41,213 nucleotides of DNA from Deltaproteobacteria bacterium (GCA_019310385.1 JAFDEK010000026.1:1-41213); one strand, 5' to 3'; positions 25,334 through 33,367 are shown, numbered from the stretch's first letter. Notes: a model not told the origin generated them from the letters alone. Translations and numbers: made by a program.

Positions 25334-26758
25334 TCATGCGTCGTCCAGCGTCTCCTGGAAGAGGCGCTGGATTTTCTCGATGCGCGCGTCGAGCTCCTTC
25401 GGCGACCAGTCCGTGGTGGGAATGGGCGGGTGGATGACGACCTCCACGGTCGCGGGCCGCACCACGAAGGTCTTGTTGGGGAGGGCGTCTCCGGCGTTGC
25501 GGATGATCACGGGCACGATGGGCACGCCGGCCTGCATGGCGACATGAAAGGCCCCCTTCTTGAAAGGGCCGAGCCGCGGAGTGGAGCTGCGCGTGCCCTC
25601 GGGCGCAATCACCAGGGAGAGTCCGTCGGCCAGGGCATCTACGGCGGGCTGCATGGCCTCGGCGGCCTTGCCGCGGCTGCTGCGCTCCACGAAGACCGTG
25701 CCCGTCGCGCGCAGCAAGGGCCCCATGATGGGGTTGCCGCTCAGCTCCGCCTTCGCGACTCCGACCACGTCCTTGCGCAGCAGCTTGGACATCAGGAGCG
25801 TGTCGAGACCGGTCTGGTGATTGAAGATGAAGACGGCGGGCCGGTGGGACCACAGGTGCTGCTCGCCCTCCACCTCGAGCTCGACTCCGGTCAGCGCCGT
25901 GCTCAGGTCGCTGTAGGTCGAAATGCCGAGGTCGAAGCCCCTGCGCACGCTGCCTGTCGCCAGGGCCGCCGGAATGCCCACCATGGCGGCCGGTCCGAGG
26001 GCGCTGAGCGAGAGGCCCAGGCGCAGGATCTCCCGGGCGCTCGGCCGTCCCCGACTGGCGAAGTCGAGCACCGGCCAGCCCCGTTTCTCGGCGATCTCCG
26101 AGAGCTTCTTGTCGGGATTCACGGGCTTGGGGTTGCCGACGCCCTCGAGCAGGGAGATGTCGTCGTAGCTGTCGGAGTAGAAGAAGCTCTGATCCAGATC
26201 CACCCCCTGGCGCGCGGCCAGGCCCTGGGCCGCGTGGAGCTTTCCCTCCCGGAAGCAGGCGGGCCGCATCACCTTTCCGGTGAAGTGCCCCTCCTCCATC
26301 TCGAGCTCGGTGCAGAGGACGGTTTCGATCCCCAGCTCCCGCGCGACGGCGTCCACCTGGAAGTGGGTGGCGGAAGAGATGATGGCGACGGTGTGCCCAC
26401 GGCGTTGGTGAGCACTCACCAGCGCCCGGGACTCGGGGTAGATCTCCGTGGCGAGCCGCTCGGCGAAGATGCGCGCGCCCAGCTCCTCGAGCTCCGCGGC
26501 GCTACGCCCCCTGAAGTCCGACGAGGTCTCCTCGATCAGGGTGGGGAAGCTCGTCTGCTCCAGGCCGAAGCGGAGAGCGGCTCGCGTGGATTGCAGGAAG
26601 TCTGCGAAGGAGAGCTCCCGGGAAGAGAGCTTGTCCTGGAAGAAGGCCGTGGCGGAGTAGCCCGCCAGAAGAGTCCGGTCGACGTCGAAGAAGGCGCCGA
26701 TCTTCGGCCCCTCCGGAGAAGCGGTGATCCCGCGAGTGAGCTCTGCGCGCAGTGCCAT
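25334..26758 (-). CDS. HAD phosphatase / 1-acyl-glycerol-3-phosphate acyltransferase fusion
   Basis: The 474-residue protein fuses a HAD-superfamily phosphatase domain to a PlsC acyltransferase domain, the architecture known from Mycobacterium Rv2483c. The HAD half (15-235) has FFDVDRTL (Asp25, Asp27), ISSATH and YSDSYDD, a complete set. The acyltransferase half (about 300-460) has FNHQTGLD (His314, Asp319; the HX4D motif), FVERSSRG and EGTRSS (387-392) plus VPIVPVIIRN. Its expected reaction is acylation of lysophosphatidate to phosphatidate. The HAD substrate is unknown and might be phosphatidate or a serine or glycerol phosphate. The ATG at 26758 overlaps the WS/DGAT stop by one base (TGATG), indicating coupling. 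Confidence 0.92.
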   Translation of the reverse strand: MALRAELTRGITASPEGPKIGAFFDVDRTLLAGYSATAFFQDKLSSRELSFADFLQSTRAALRFGLEQTSFPTLIEETSSDFRGRSAAELEELGARIFAERLATEIYPESRALVSAHQRRGHTVAIISSATHFQVDAVARELGIETVLCTELEMEEGHFTGKVMRPACFREGKLHAAQGLAARQGVDLDQSFFYSDSYDDISLLEGVGNPKPVNPDKKLSEIAEKRGWPVLDFASRGRPSAREILRLGLSLSALGPAAMVGIPAALATGSVRRGFDLGISTYSDLSTALTGVELEVEGEQHLWSHRPAVFIFNHQTGLDTLLMSKLLRKDVVGVAKAELSGNPIMGPLLRATGTVFVERSSRGKAAEAMQPAVDALADGLSLVIAPEGTRSSTPRLGPFKKGAFHVAMQAGVPIVPVIIRNAGDALPNKTFVVRPATVEVVIHPPIPTTDWSPKELDARIEKIQRLFQETLDDA

Positions 26759-28260
26759 CAAGCCTCTCCTTCTTCGGTCGTTGCGTCGGCCGCGGCACCT
26801 TCATCCGCCGCGCCTTCTTTCACAGCCGCGGCGCTGTCTCCTTCCGTCTCGACCCCTGCTGCCCGGGCCAGCTCATTGAAGGAGGTCGCGATCGCCTTCA
26901 CGAAGTACTCGAGATCGGGCACGAGCTCGTAATCCGCGTTGAAGCCCCAGAAGAGCTTGCCGTCGTAGCTCACCAGCGCGACGCCCAGGGCGGTGCCGTC
27001 CGCGAGGGGTACCTGGGCGTACTGGGCGAGCATCTTTGCGCCCTCGAGATAGAGGGGGAACTGGGGCCCCGGTACGTTGGTGACCATGAGGTTGTAGGGA
27101 GTCGACCCCGAAGAGGCGCGACCGGCCAGACTCATGAGGACCGTCGGCGTCCACTCCACCACGCCCATGATGGCGTCGGCGTCGAGGGCCACCTTCGATT
27201 CCTTGAGCTCCTGGGTTTCGGCGTGAATCCGCTCGACCCGCTCGAGGGGGTCCTTTTCGTCGATGGGCAGGTGCAGGTACCACATGGAGACCCGGTTACC
27301 CATCTCGCCTTTCTCGTCCTCGCTGCGAATGCTCACCGGCGCGGAAACGCGGAAATCGAGATCTTCGACCCGGATGCTTCTCCGCAGCAGGAAGTCGCGC
27401 ACCGCGCCTGACACGATGGCGAGGACCACGTCGTTGACCGTGCAGCCGAGGGCCCGGCGCACCGCCTTGACGTCGGCGAGGGACATGTCGAGCCAGTCGA
27501 AGCGGCGATGCGGTCCGTTCTCGCCGTTGAGCGGCGTCTGGGAAGGTGCGCCGTCCGACGAGCTGAAGGCTCGCCGGAAGGCGCCCAGCCGCCCTTCGAG
27601 ATCTTTGCGCAGCTCGCTCTTGCCGCTGGCCAGGCTCGCGAGGCCGCGCAGCGCCCGGCCGCCCAGGCCCGCGTAGCGTCCCATCTCGTCGCGCAGCAGG
27701 TCGCGCTCGCTCGGCGCCGGCCGCGGAAAATAGCGGGGGGCTTCGCCGGAAACCCGGTGCTCCGGGTCGGGGGACATCAGGATCTGGGCCAGCTCCTGAC
27801 CCGCCGAGCCGTCGATCATGCAGTGGTGGAGCTTGCTGATCCAGGCAAAGCGGTCGCCCTCGAGGCCCTCGACGACCCAGCTCTCCCAGAGCGGCCGCGC
27901 GTGGTCGAGGGGCTGGGCCATGATGCGGGCCGAGAGCTTCTTGAGCTGCTCGATGCTTCCGGGCTGGGGCAGGCTGGTGTGGCGAATGTGGTAGTCGAGC
28001 TCGAAGTGCTCGTCGTCCACCCACACCGGGTGCTTCACGACCGGGATCCACGCGAGCTTCTGGCGGTAGCGCGGGATCCGGTGCAGGAGCAAGCGCGTCG
28101 ACTCCCGGAAGCGATCCACATCGATCCCACCGTTCTTCAGCCGGAACGGGCCCGCCTCGTAGATCACCGTGGCGGCGACGTGAAGCGGCGAGTTCTCGCT
28201 CTCGAAGATGAGAAAGGAAGCGTCCATGAAGGGGAGGCGATCGTAATTGGTGTTCGACAT
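26758..28260 (-). CDS. Wax ester synthase / diacylglycerol acyltransferase (WS/DGAT)
   Basis: The 500-residue enzyme transfers acyl groups from acyl-CoA to diacylglycerol or long-chain alcohols, forming triacylglycerol or wax esters at the membrane and lipid bodies. The catalytic motif HHxxxDG is ISKLHHCMIDG (His145, His146, Asp150). The N-terminus MSNTNYDRLPFMDASFLIFE (1-20) and the C-terminal NVPGPQFPLYLEGAKM are family hallmarks. The last 30 residues are Ala/Glu-rich and unconserved. Eighteen bases separate it from plsB and the stop overlaps the next gene. The neighbours supply G3P, acyl-CoA and phosphatidate, which favours triacylglycerol synthesis. Confidence 0.95.
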   Translation of the reverse strand: MSNTNYDRLPFMDASFLIFESENSPLHVAATVIYEAGPFRLKNGGIDVDRFRESTRLLLHRIPRYRQKLAWIPVVKHPVWVDDEHFELDYHIRHTSLPQPGSIEQLKKLSARIMAQPLDHARPLWESWVVEGLEGDRFAWISKLHHCMIDGSAGQELAQILMSPDPEHRVSGEAPRYFPRPAPSERDLLRDEMGRYAGLGGRALRGLASLASGKSELRKDLEGRLGAFRRAFSSSDGAPSQTPLNGENGPHRRFDWLDMSLADVKAVRRALGCTVNDVVLAIVSGAVRDFLLRRSIRVEDLDFRVSAPVSIRSEDEKGEMGNRVSMWYLHLPIDEKDPLERVERIHAETQELKESKVALDADAIMGVVEWTPTVLMSLAGRASSGSTPYNLMVTNVPGPQFPLYLEGAKMLAQYAQVPLADGTALGVALVSYDGKLFWGFNADYELVPDLEYFVKAIATSFNELARAAGVETEGDSAAAVKEGAADEGAAADATTEEGEA

Positions 28261-28278
28261 GTTGCTTCTCCTGATCGA

Positions 28279-30675
28279 TCAGAGGGAGACACCCGCAGTG
28301 CGGGCTGCCGCGAGGGCTTCGATGGCATCGACGCGCCGAACCACCCTGCGGATTTCCTGGGCGAAGGCACGGCGCCCCTGGTCCAGCTGCTCGGGCTCGC
28401 CTTGCAAGAGCTTGCGGTTGCCCGCCAGGCGCAGGGCGTTGGCGAAGAGCACCTTCGAGACGGACTCCGGGCTGCGGATGCGCCGTTGCAGCTCGTATTG
28501 CCGGCCGAGGGCGAGACACTCGCGCAGGAATCGTCCCTCGTCCTCGAGGGCCCCCGAACCGAGGCCGACCAGCTGGTCGGCCACCACCGCGTAGGACTCG
28601 AGGAAGGAGCGGAGGAAGCGGTGGGCGTGGAGGGGCCGGATGCGGGCCATGAGCTCGCGCAGGGAGTCGGAATCACCGAGGTGCTCCTCCTCCCAGCGCG
28701 GCGCGTGGATGGCGAGCTCGCGGCGGATCTCACCCTGGAAGACCGGCTTCTCCGCGAAGAAGAACTCGAACTTCAGGAGGTCCCGCAGGCGCATCACCTC
28801 CTGCCAGAACTCGCCCCGCCGATCGGCGCTCTCGACCTCGCGCGCACGCAGCAGGGCGAGCTCCGCGATGGCGGTGTCGACGAAGAAGTGGATCACCGTG
28901 TTGCGGTAGTAGGCGGCCGCCAGGTGCTGGTTGGGCCCGATGGCGTAGACGGTCTCGGGGCCCTCGTCGAAACGGGTGAGTACGCCCCCCGTGACCAGCG
29001 GGTCGAGAATCTCGCGCAGCTCACCCTCCCCCGAGAGCGCGACGGGCTCCGTCGTGGGAAGCCCACGCAGCTCGACGTACTCCACCAGCTCGGCCAGCGC
29101 TTCGCCGATCTCGGCCAGGCTGAGGGCGCGGTCGCCGCGCCCGAGCAGGGCCAGCATGGCGAGGGAGGTCGGGGTTGCCGGTGTGACCCGGTTGATGCGG
29201 TCGCAAACCCCGAAGGCCAGCTTCTGTATGGCGAGGTCGGGACCGTCCGGGCCCACGTGCTCGCGATTCTCCGGCGGGCCGATCTCCTTGCGCAGGGACA
29301 AGAGCTCGCCGAAGCGCACGTCGATGTTCCCGTAGTGGCTTCCCAGGCGCCGCAGGAAGCGGATGAACCAGCCGAGGGATTCGCGCTCCTTGGGGCCTCC
29401 GAGCTGCTCGGAGGCGTAGTCGCTCACGTCGGAGATGCGGTCGTAGGCGATCGAGACCGGGACCAGGATCACGTCTTCGCTCTTCTCGCGCCGATACGCG
29501 TCGACGACATAGTTGAGCAGGCCGAATTTCGGTGGTAGCAGCTTGCCCGAGCGGGAGCGCCCGCCCTCGATGTACCACTCGAGGGGAAAGCGCTTCTCGA
29601 TGAGGAAGTCGATGTACTGGTGCAGGACGAACTTGTAGGTCTCGTTGTCCTTGAAGGTGCGGCGAATGAAGAAGATCCCGCTGCGGCGCACCATGGAACC
29701 GATGGGAAAGAAGTCCATGTTCTTGCCGCCCGCGGTGTGGTTCGGCGGCAGCCCCTGGTCGTGGAGGAGGTAGCGCAGGACGGCGTGGTCGAGGTTGGAC
29801 TTGTGGGTGGGAAGGAAGACCAGGGGGTGGTTCTGGGCGAGGGCGCGTAGCTCCTCGATCCGGTTCTGGTCGTAGCGCAGCTCTCCGTATCCCCGGGAGA
29901 AGGAGTTGTGACACATCTCGGTGAAGAGATCGATCATGAAGGGACTGTGGGTGGCGGCGATCTCCTTCAGGTAGCGGCTTGCGTCTCGTTCGACGCGTCC
30001 TTCGCTTCGCCCCAGCTCCCGCGCGAGCTTCGCCAGGCCTCCCCGAAAGGCCGGGCGCGACACGATGTCCTCTGCGACGAAGCGCGGAACCTTGTAGCGG
30101 GCGCCGCGCAGCCTGCGCTCGGCGCGATCGAGGGCCAGTGCCGCCTGGCGCGCAGTGAACTCCGCGATGCCCACGGTCTGGGCCACGTCCCCGCCCGCGG
30201 CCGCGCCCCAGCGGCTTCGCAGCTCCGACACCGGGGCCGGCTCGGCGACCACGATGCGGCAGCGGTCGGGCTCCCGGCGCAGCACCCAGCGTTCACGCAG
30301 ACGGCCGGGGTCGCGGGGATCGCCCAGGTGCAGGTCCGAGAAGCGGGCGGCTCGGCGGCCGTCCTTCTCACGCGGCAGCCATGCGACGCGCAGGGGGGCG
30401 AGCACGGGGTCGTCGTCGGTCGCGAGGGCGGGCTCCAGCCTGGGGTCGAGGCGGCCGCGCCGCCGGCGCCGCGACGCGGGGAGCCGGATCACCTCGACCT
30501 GCGTCGGGTCGACGGACTCGGGACACTGGCGCTCGATCCAGCTTCGCAGCAGCCGCGCCTCGAGGCGACTCGAGGCGTCCACGAGGAAGGTCACCCGGGA
30601 TTCCGGCGCGCAGGGCCAGCCGGACTCTTGGGGCTCTCGCGTACTGGAAGCGCCGGGTGTGTTGGAATGCGACAT
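28279..30675 (-). CDS. plsB: Glycerol-3-phosphate 1-O-acyltransferase
   Basis: PlsB (798 residues from the preferred start) makes 1-acyl-glycerol-3-phosphate from acyl-CoA or acyl-ACP at the inner membrane. The motifs are in order: FLPTHKSNLDH (His291, Asp296, the HX4D catalytic pair), GGKNMDFFPIGSMVRRSGIFFIRR, WYIEGGRSRSGKLLPPKFGLL and VPVSIAYDR. The positions agree well with Escherichia coli PlsB (His306 and Asp311 of 807 residues). AGGAA precedes the ATG at 30675. An alternative longer frame to 30840 adds 55 residues made largely of a 15-bp repeat (SADPE) and overlaps the ligase stop, so it is not preferred. The C-terminal half is PlsB-specific. Confidence 0.94.
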   Translation of the reverse strand: MSHSNTPGASSTREPQESGWPCAPESRVTFLVDASSRLEARLLRSWIERQCPESVDPTQVEVIRLPASRRRRRGRLDPRLEPALATDDDPVLAPLRVAWLPREKDGRRAARFSDLHLGDPRDPGRLRERWVLRREPDRCRIVVAEPAPVSELRSRWGAAAGGDVAQTVGIAEFTARQAALALDRAERRLRGARYKVPRFVAEDIVSRPAFRGGLAKLARELGRSEGRVERDASRYLKEIAATHSPFMIDLFTEMCHNSFSRGYGELRYDQNRIEELRALAQNHPLVFLPTHKSNLDHAVLRYLLHDQGLPPNHTAGGKNMDFFPIGSMVRRSGIFFIRRTFKDNETYKFVLHQYIDFLIEKRFPLEWYIEGGRSRSGKLLPPKFGLLNYVVDAYRREKSEDVILVPVSIAYDRISDVSDYASEQLGGPKERESLGWFIRFLRRLGSHYGNIDVRFGELLSLRKEIGPPENREHVGPDGPDLAIQKLAFGVCDRINRVTPATPTSLAMLALLGRGDRALSLAEIGEALAELVEYVELRGLPTTEPVALSGEGELREILDPLVTGGVLTRFDEGPETVYAIGPNQHLAAAYYRNTVIHFFVDTAIAELALLRAREVESADRRGEFWQEVMRLRDLLKFEFFFAEKPVFQGEIRRELAIHAPRWEEEHLGDSDSLRELMARIRPLHAHRFLRSFLESYAVVADQLVGLGSGALEDEGRFLRECLALGRQYELQRRIRSPESVSKVLFANALRLAGNRKLLQGEPEQLDQGRRAFAQEIRRVVRRVDAIEALAAARTAGVSL

Positions 30676-30678
30676 GTT

Positions 30679-30723
30679 GGATTCCTGGTCGGCGGATTCC
30701 GGGTCGGCTGATTTCGGGTCGGC
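30679..30723. repeat. Three tandem 15-bp repeats before plsB
   Basis: Copies of GGATTCCTGGTCGGC, GGATTCCGGGTCGGC and TGATTTCGGGTCGGC lie head to tail (30679-30693, 30694-30708, 30709-30723). On the minus strand they read as SADPE-type pentapeptides if the longer plsB start were used. The preferred plsB ATG is at 30675, so they sit directly in the leader between the ligase stop and plsB. Confidence 0.85.
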
Positions 30724-30775
30724 TCGGCCTGGCGGCTCGGGCCCGCTGCCGACGCAGCGGCGGGCGGTGGTGTGC

Positions 30776-32425
30776 TCAGAGCGCGTCGAGAGCCGCGTTG
30801 CGTCCGCGCTCGGCGAACTGTCGGCGGATCTCCGTGACATCCTCCTGTGCGAGTCTGCGATAGGGGTCTCCCTTTGCGGGCTTCCACCACACCGGATCTC
30901 CGCACTCCCAGTGCTCCTTGCGCAGCGCCCGCTTGATCACCTTGTTGGTCTGGGTGAGGGGCAGGGTCTGCGAGATGCGCACGTAGCGGGGCGCCCACTT
31001 CGTTCCCAGGTCGCTCTGCTCTGCGAGGAAGGCGTCGAACTCCGCCGGGTCGAAGCTGCGGCTCGGCTCGAGCTGCAGCGCGACCATCACCTGGTCCCCC
31101 ACCACCTCGTCGGGGACCGCGTAGACCACCGCCAGCTCGACATTCGGGTGTCGCGATACGATCCGCTCGACGGGGGCCGCCGCGAAGTTCTCGCCGTCGA
31201 CCCGCAGCCACTCCGAGTCGCGTCCCGCAAAGAAGAGGAAGCCCTTCTCGTCGATGTAGGCGAGGTCGCCGGTCCAGTAGATGCCGTCGCGTATGCGCGC
31301 GGCGCTGGCCTCGTCGTTCTGCCAGTAGCCCTCGAAGCCCGACGCACCCAGCTTGTTCGCCATCTCGCCGATGGCCTCCTCGGAATTGAGCAGCTGCCCC
31401 TCCGGGCCGAAGCGGGCCGGCGGGCACTCCTTGCCGGTCTCCGGGTCGAGCACCACGACTCCGGGCAGTCCCCGGCCCAGGGAGCCCCTGGGCATGTCGT
31501 CGGTGCGGGTCACGTTGACGCCCCCCTCGGTGGACCCGTAGGCGTCCGTCACCTTGCAGCCGAAGCGCTTCTGGAAGCGCTCGACGTCCTGGTCGGTCGC
31601 CTCGTTCCCGAAGGCGTTGACGAGGGTGTTGTCCCCGTCTTCGGGGTGCTCCGGCGTAGCCAGGATGTAGGCGAGGGGCTTGCCCACATAGTTGAAGTAG
31701 GTGACGCCGTACTCCTTCACGTCTGCGATGAAGCCCGAGGCCGAGAACTTGCGCCGCAGCACGCAGGTGCCGCCCACGCTCAAGGCCGGGACCCAGTTGG
31801 CCATCAGGGCGTTCGAGTGGAAGAGCGGCATCGCGCAATAGGTGACGTCCTGGGACGAGAAGCCCATCATCTGCGCGAGGATGCTGCCGTTCGTGGCCAG
31901 CCGCCCCTGGGAGCAGAGGCAGGCCTTGGGAGCGCCGCTGGTTCCGGAGGTGAAGATCAGCAGGTAGAGACTGGTCTCGCTGACCTCCGCCTCGGGTATG
32001 GCGGCCCCGGCGAAGGGGGCGAGGGTCCGAGGATACTCCGGCGAATCGATGTCGAGGATGCGGTCGTCGCCCAGGCCCAGCTCGAGGCCCTCGAGCATGG
32101 GCCCGAGCTCGGCGTCGGTCACGATGAGCTGGCAGTTCGTGTGGGTGATGTCCCGGGCGAGCTCCGCGCCGCGCCGGGTCGGGTTGATCCCCACCACGGT
32201 GGCGCCCACGAGGGCCGCGGCGCCCAGCCACATGGGGTACTCGGGAACGTTCTCGAGCAGCACGCCGACGTGGAAGGGCCCCTCGCGCCGGTGCTCGAGC
32301 AGGTACGCGGCCCGCTCGCTGCAGGCCTGAAGGAACTCGACATAGCTCCAGCGTTGGCCCTCGAAGGCAAGGGCGGGAGCGGGGTCTTCGACTCGGGCGA
32401 GCAGGAGGTCTCGGATCGTCGGCAA
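30776..32425 (-). CDS. Long-chain acyl-CoA ligase (AMP-forming)
   Basis: The 549-residue ANL-superfamily enzyme activates fatty acids via an acyl-AMP intermediate. The AMP-binding motif is FTSGTSGAPKACLC (158-171). The A5-like motif is DAYGSTEGG, the A7 region is YWTGDLAYIDEKGFLFFAGRD with the hinge, and the conserved C-terminal lysine sits in TNKVIKRALRK. It resembles FadD17-type long-chain ligases. The start is a TTG at 32425, with AGAGGAG ten bases upstream. It is the first gene of the minus-strand lipid cluster and a divergent, degenerate LysR gene lies beyond it. Substrate chain length cannot be read from sequence. Confidence 0.93.
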   Translation of the reverse strand: MPTIRDLLLARVEDPAPALAFEGQRWSYVEFLQACSERAAYLLEHRREGPFHVGVLLENVPEYPMWLGAAALVGATVVGINPTRRGAELARDITHTNCQLIVTDAELGPMLEGLELGLGDDRILDIDSPEYPRTLAPFAGAAIPEAEVSETSLYLLIFTSGTSGAPKACLCSQGRLATNGSILAQMMGFSSQDVTYCAMPLFHSNALMANWVPALSVGGTCVLRRKFSASGFIADVKEYGVTYFNYVGKPLAYILATPEHPEDGDNTLVNAFGNEATDQDVERFQKRFGCKVTDAYGSTEGGVNVTRTDDMPRGSLGRGLPGVVVLDPETGKECPPARFGPEGQLLNSEEAIGEMANKLGASGFEGYWQNDEASAARIRDGIYWTGDLAYIDEKGFLFFAGRDSEWLRVDGENFAAAPVERIVSRHPNVELAVVYAVPDEVVGDQVMVALQLEPSRSFDPAEFDAFLAEQSDLGTKWAPRYVRISQTLPLTQTNKVIKRALRKEHWECGDPVWWKPAKGDPYRRLAQEDVTEIRRQFAERGRNAALDAL

Positions 32426-32553
32426 GCGTCACTCCTCTGGGTCGGCCTCCCCGCAGCCCTGGGCGCGTCGCCGGCGGGAGAGAGGCCTCGTGTTACTGCT
32501 CCTGAATACCGACTTGCGCGAAATGCGTCCAATGAATAGTACTGATATGTGTT
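32426..32553 (-). promoter_or_regulatory. Leader and promoter region of the lipid cluster
   Basis: This stretch between the acyl-CoA ligase start and the degenerate LysR start is AT-rich near 32533-32575, unlike its surroundings, as expected for a divergent promoter region. The sequence ATAGTACTGATATGTGTTAT there is weakly palindromic. I could not define -35 and -10 hexamers with confidence, and no known FadR or TetR operator was recognised. Confidence 0.35.
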
Positions 32554-32772
32554 ATGCCTTATGAGAATTTAGCGCCCGTCGACCTCAATCGCCTGGTCAC
32601 CCTCGACGCCGTCCGCCGCACCCTGGAGCCCTCTCCCGATTTCGAGCCGGCCGAGTCCACCCCTTCCTTCAGCCTGAGCTGCACTTGGTGTGGCACGAGC
32701 GGGTGCAGCAGGACCCGGCCCACCGTTGGCTGAGGGAGACGATCCTGGCGCTGTTTCCGGGGGACCGACCTG
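32554..32772 (+). pseudogene. Remnant of a LysR-family regulator
   Basis: The ATG at 32554 opens MPYENLAPVDLNRLVTLDAV, the typical first helix of a LysR regulator, then loses similarity after about 20 codons. From 32670 in another frame the sequence reads QPELHLVWHERVQQDPAHRW and continues LRETILALFPG, the usual C-terminal signature of the same family. Only about 60 of some 300 residues remain, so the DNA-binding and effector domains are missing and the two ends are out of frame. It lies divergent from the acyl-CoA ligase gene, so it was probably the cluster's regulator. The deletion was read by eye and a sequencing fault cannot explain about 700 missing bases. Confidence 0.65.
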
Positions 32773-32893
32773 GCGTAGCCGCTTCGGACAGGGGTTCAAG
32801 CCGTGGTCGTGAAGGTGCAGCGTCGATCGGGGTGGCGGCTTCCGTGCCAGAGCAGTGCGTTCGAGCCCGGGGCCGCGTCCGCTCCGCCGCCGT
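32773..32893. other. Non-coding gap beyond the LysR remnant
   Basis: No gene, hairpin or repeat was recognised in these 121 bases. The plus-strand frame that holds the LysR tail stays open through here, but without family resemblance, and is taken as chance in GC-rich DNA. Confidence 0.5.
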
Positions 32894-33037
32894 TCAGCGC
32901 AGGCCCCGTCGGCTGCGCAAGAGGGCGCCGCCGGCAAGGAGGGACGCCGCGAGCGCGACCAGGCCCACCGGCCCCAGCAGCGGAACCGAAATCGATCCGC
33001 CCCACAGCATCGTTCCCCAGGCTTCCGATCCCCACAT
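32894..33037 (-). CDS. 47-residue Trp/Gly-rich micropeptide with a sorting-signal-like tail
   Basis: The ATG at 33037 is preceded by AAGGGGAG with six bases to the start, a good Shine-Dalgarno. The product begins MWGSEAWGTMLWGG, with a Trp-Gly repeat. It continues SVPLLGPVGLVALAASLLAGG, a short V-P-L-L-G-P motif followed by a hydrophobic span, and ends in the basic tail RSRRGLR. This is the tripartite layout of PEP-CTERM and IPTL-CTERM-type C-terminal sorting signals, but almost nothing precedes it. It could be a very small envelope peptide. Translations that run further upstream in this frame cross the 16-bp repeats and are not coding. Reported from sequence pattern only. Confidence 0.6.
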   Translation of the reverse strand: MWGSEAWGTMLWGGSISVPLLGPVGLVALAASLLAGGALLRSRRGLR

Positions 33038-33066
33038 CGCCAACTCCCCTTCCACTTCTGCTTCCC

Positions 33067-33114
33067 GTTCCAGATACAGCCGGTTCCAGATACAGCCCGT
33101 TGCAGATACAGCGC
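33067..33114. repeat. Three tandem 16-bp repeats upstream of the micropeptide gene
   Basis: GTTCCAGATACAGCCG (33067-33082), GTTCCAGATACAGCCC (33083-33098) and GTTGCAGATACAGCGC (33099-33114) are adjacent copies. The period is not a multiple of three and lies 30 bases before the ATG at 33037 on the minus strand, so it is a leader or operator array rather than coding sequence. Confidence 0.9.
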
Positions 33115-33367
33115 CACACGACCTTGCGGAGTGCCATTCTGCCAGATCGGCACAAGAAAAGGGGGAGAAATAGGTTGCTCGGGTGCGGCTCGGCGTACAT
33201 CCGCGCTGCAGGCACGTAGCGCGCCCCTCTTGGAATTTCTCGAAGAACTCGCCCAGGAGGGGGTGGGGCAGACCCCCTGCGCGTCCAGCGCGGTTCTGCG
33301 GGCGCATTTCGCCGGTCAACCCAGCGAGGCGTCCGTCCGATGAGAGCGTCGACGGAGGCTCTTCTGG
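33115..33367. other. Non-coding region between the micropeptide and the PilZ gene
   Basis: No gene was recognised. It holds an A/G-rich stretch AAGAAAAGGGGGAGAAATAG near 33155-33174, possibly part of a divergent promoter, and the short hairpin GGGGGT-GGGGCAG-ACCCCC at 33259-33277. GGAGG lies 10 bases before the PilZ ATG at 33368. Confidence 0.45.

Noticed and set aside
32569-33153. 194-residue minus-strand frame across the LysR remnant and micropeptide region
   Set aside because: Crosses the 16-bp repeats, has no recognisable domain, and overlaps better-supported features.
33121-33160. Sigma-54 promoter in the TGGCA-containing segment
   Set aside because: GG and GC doublets are not 10 bases apart in the needed arrangement on either strand.
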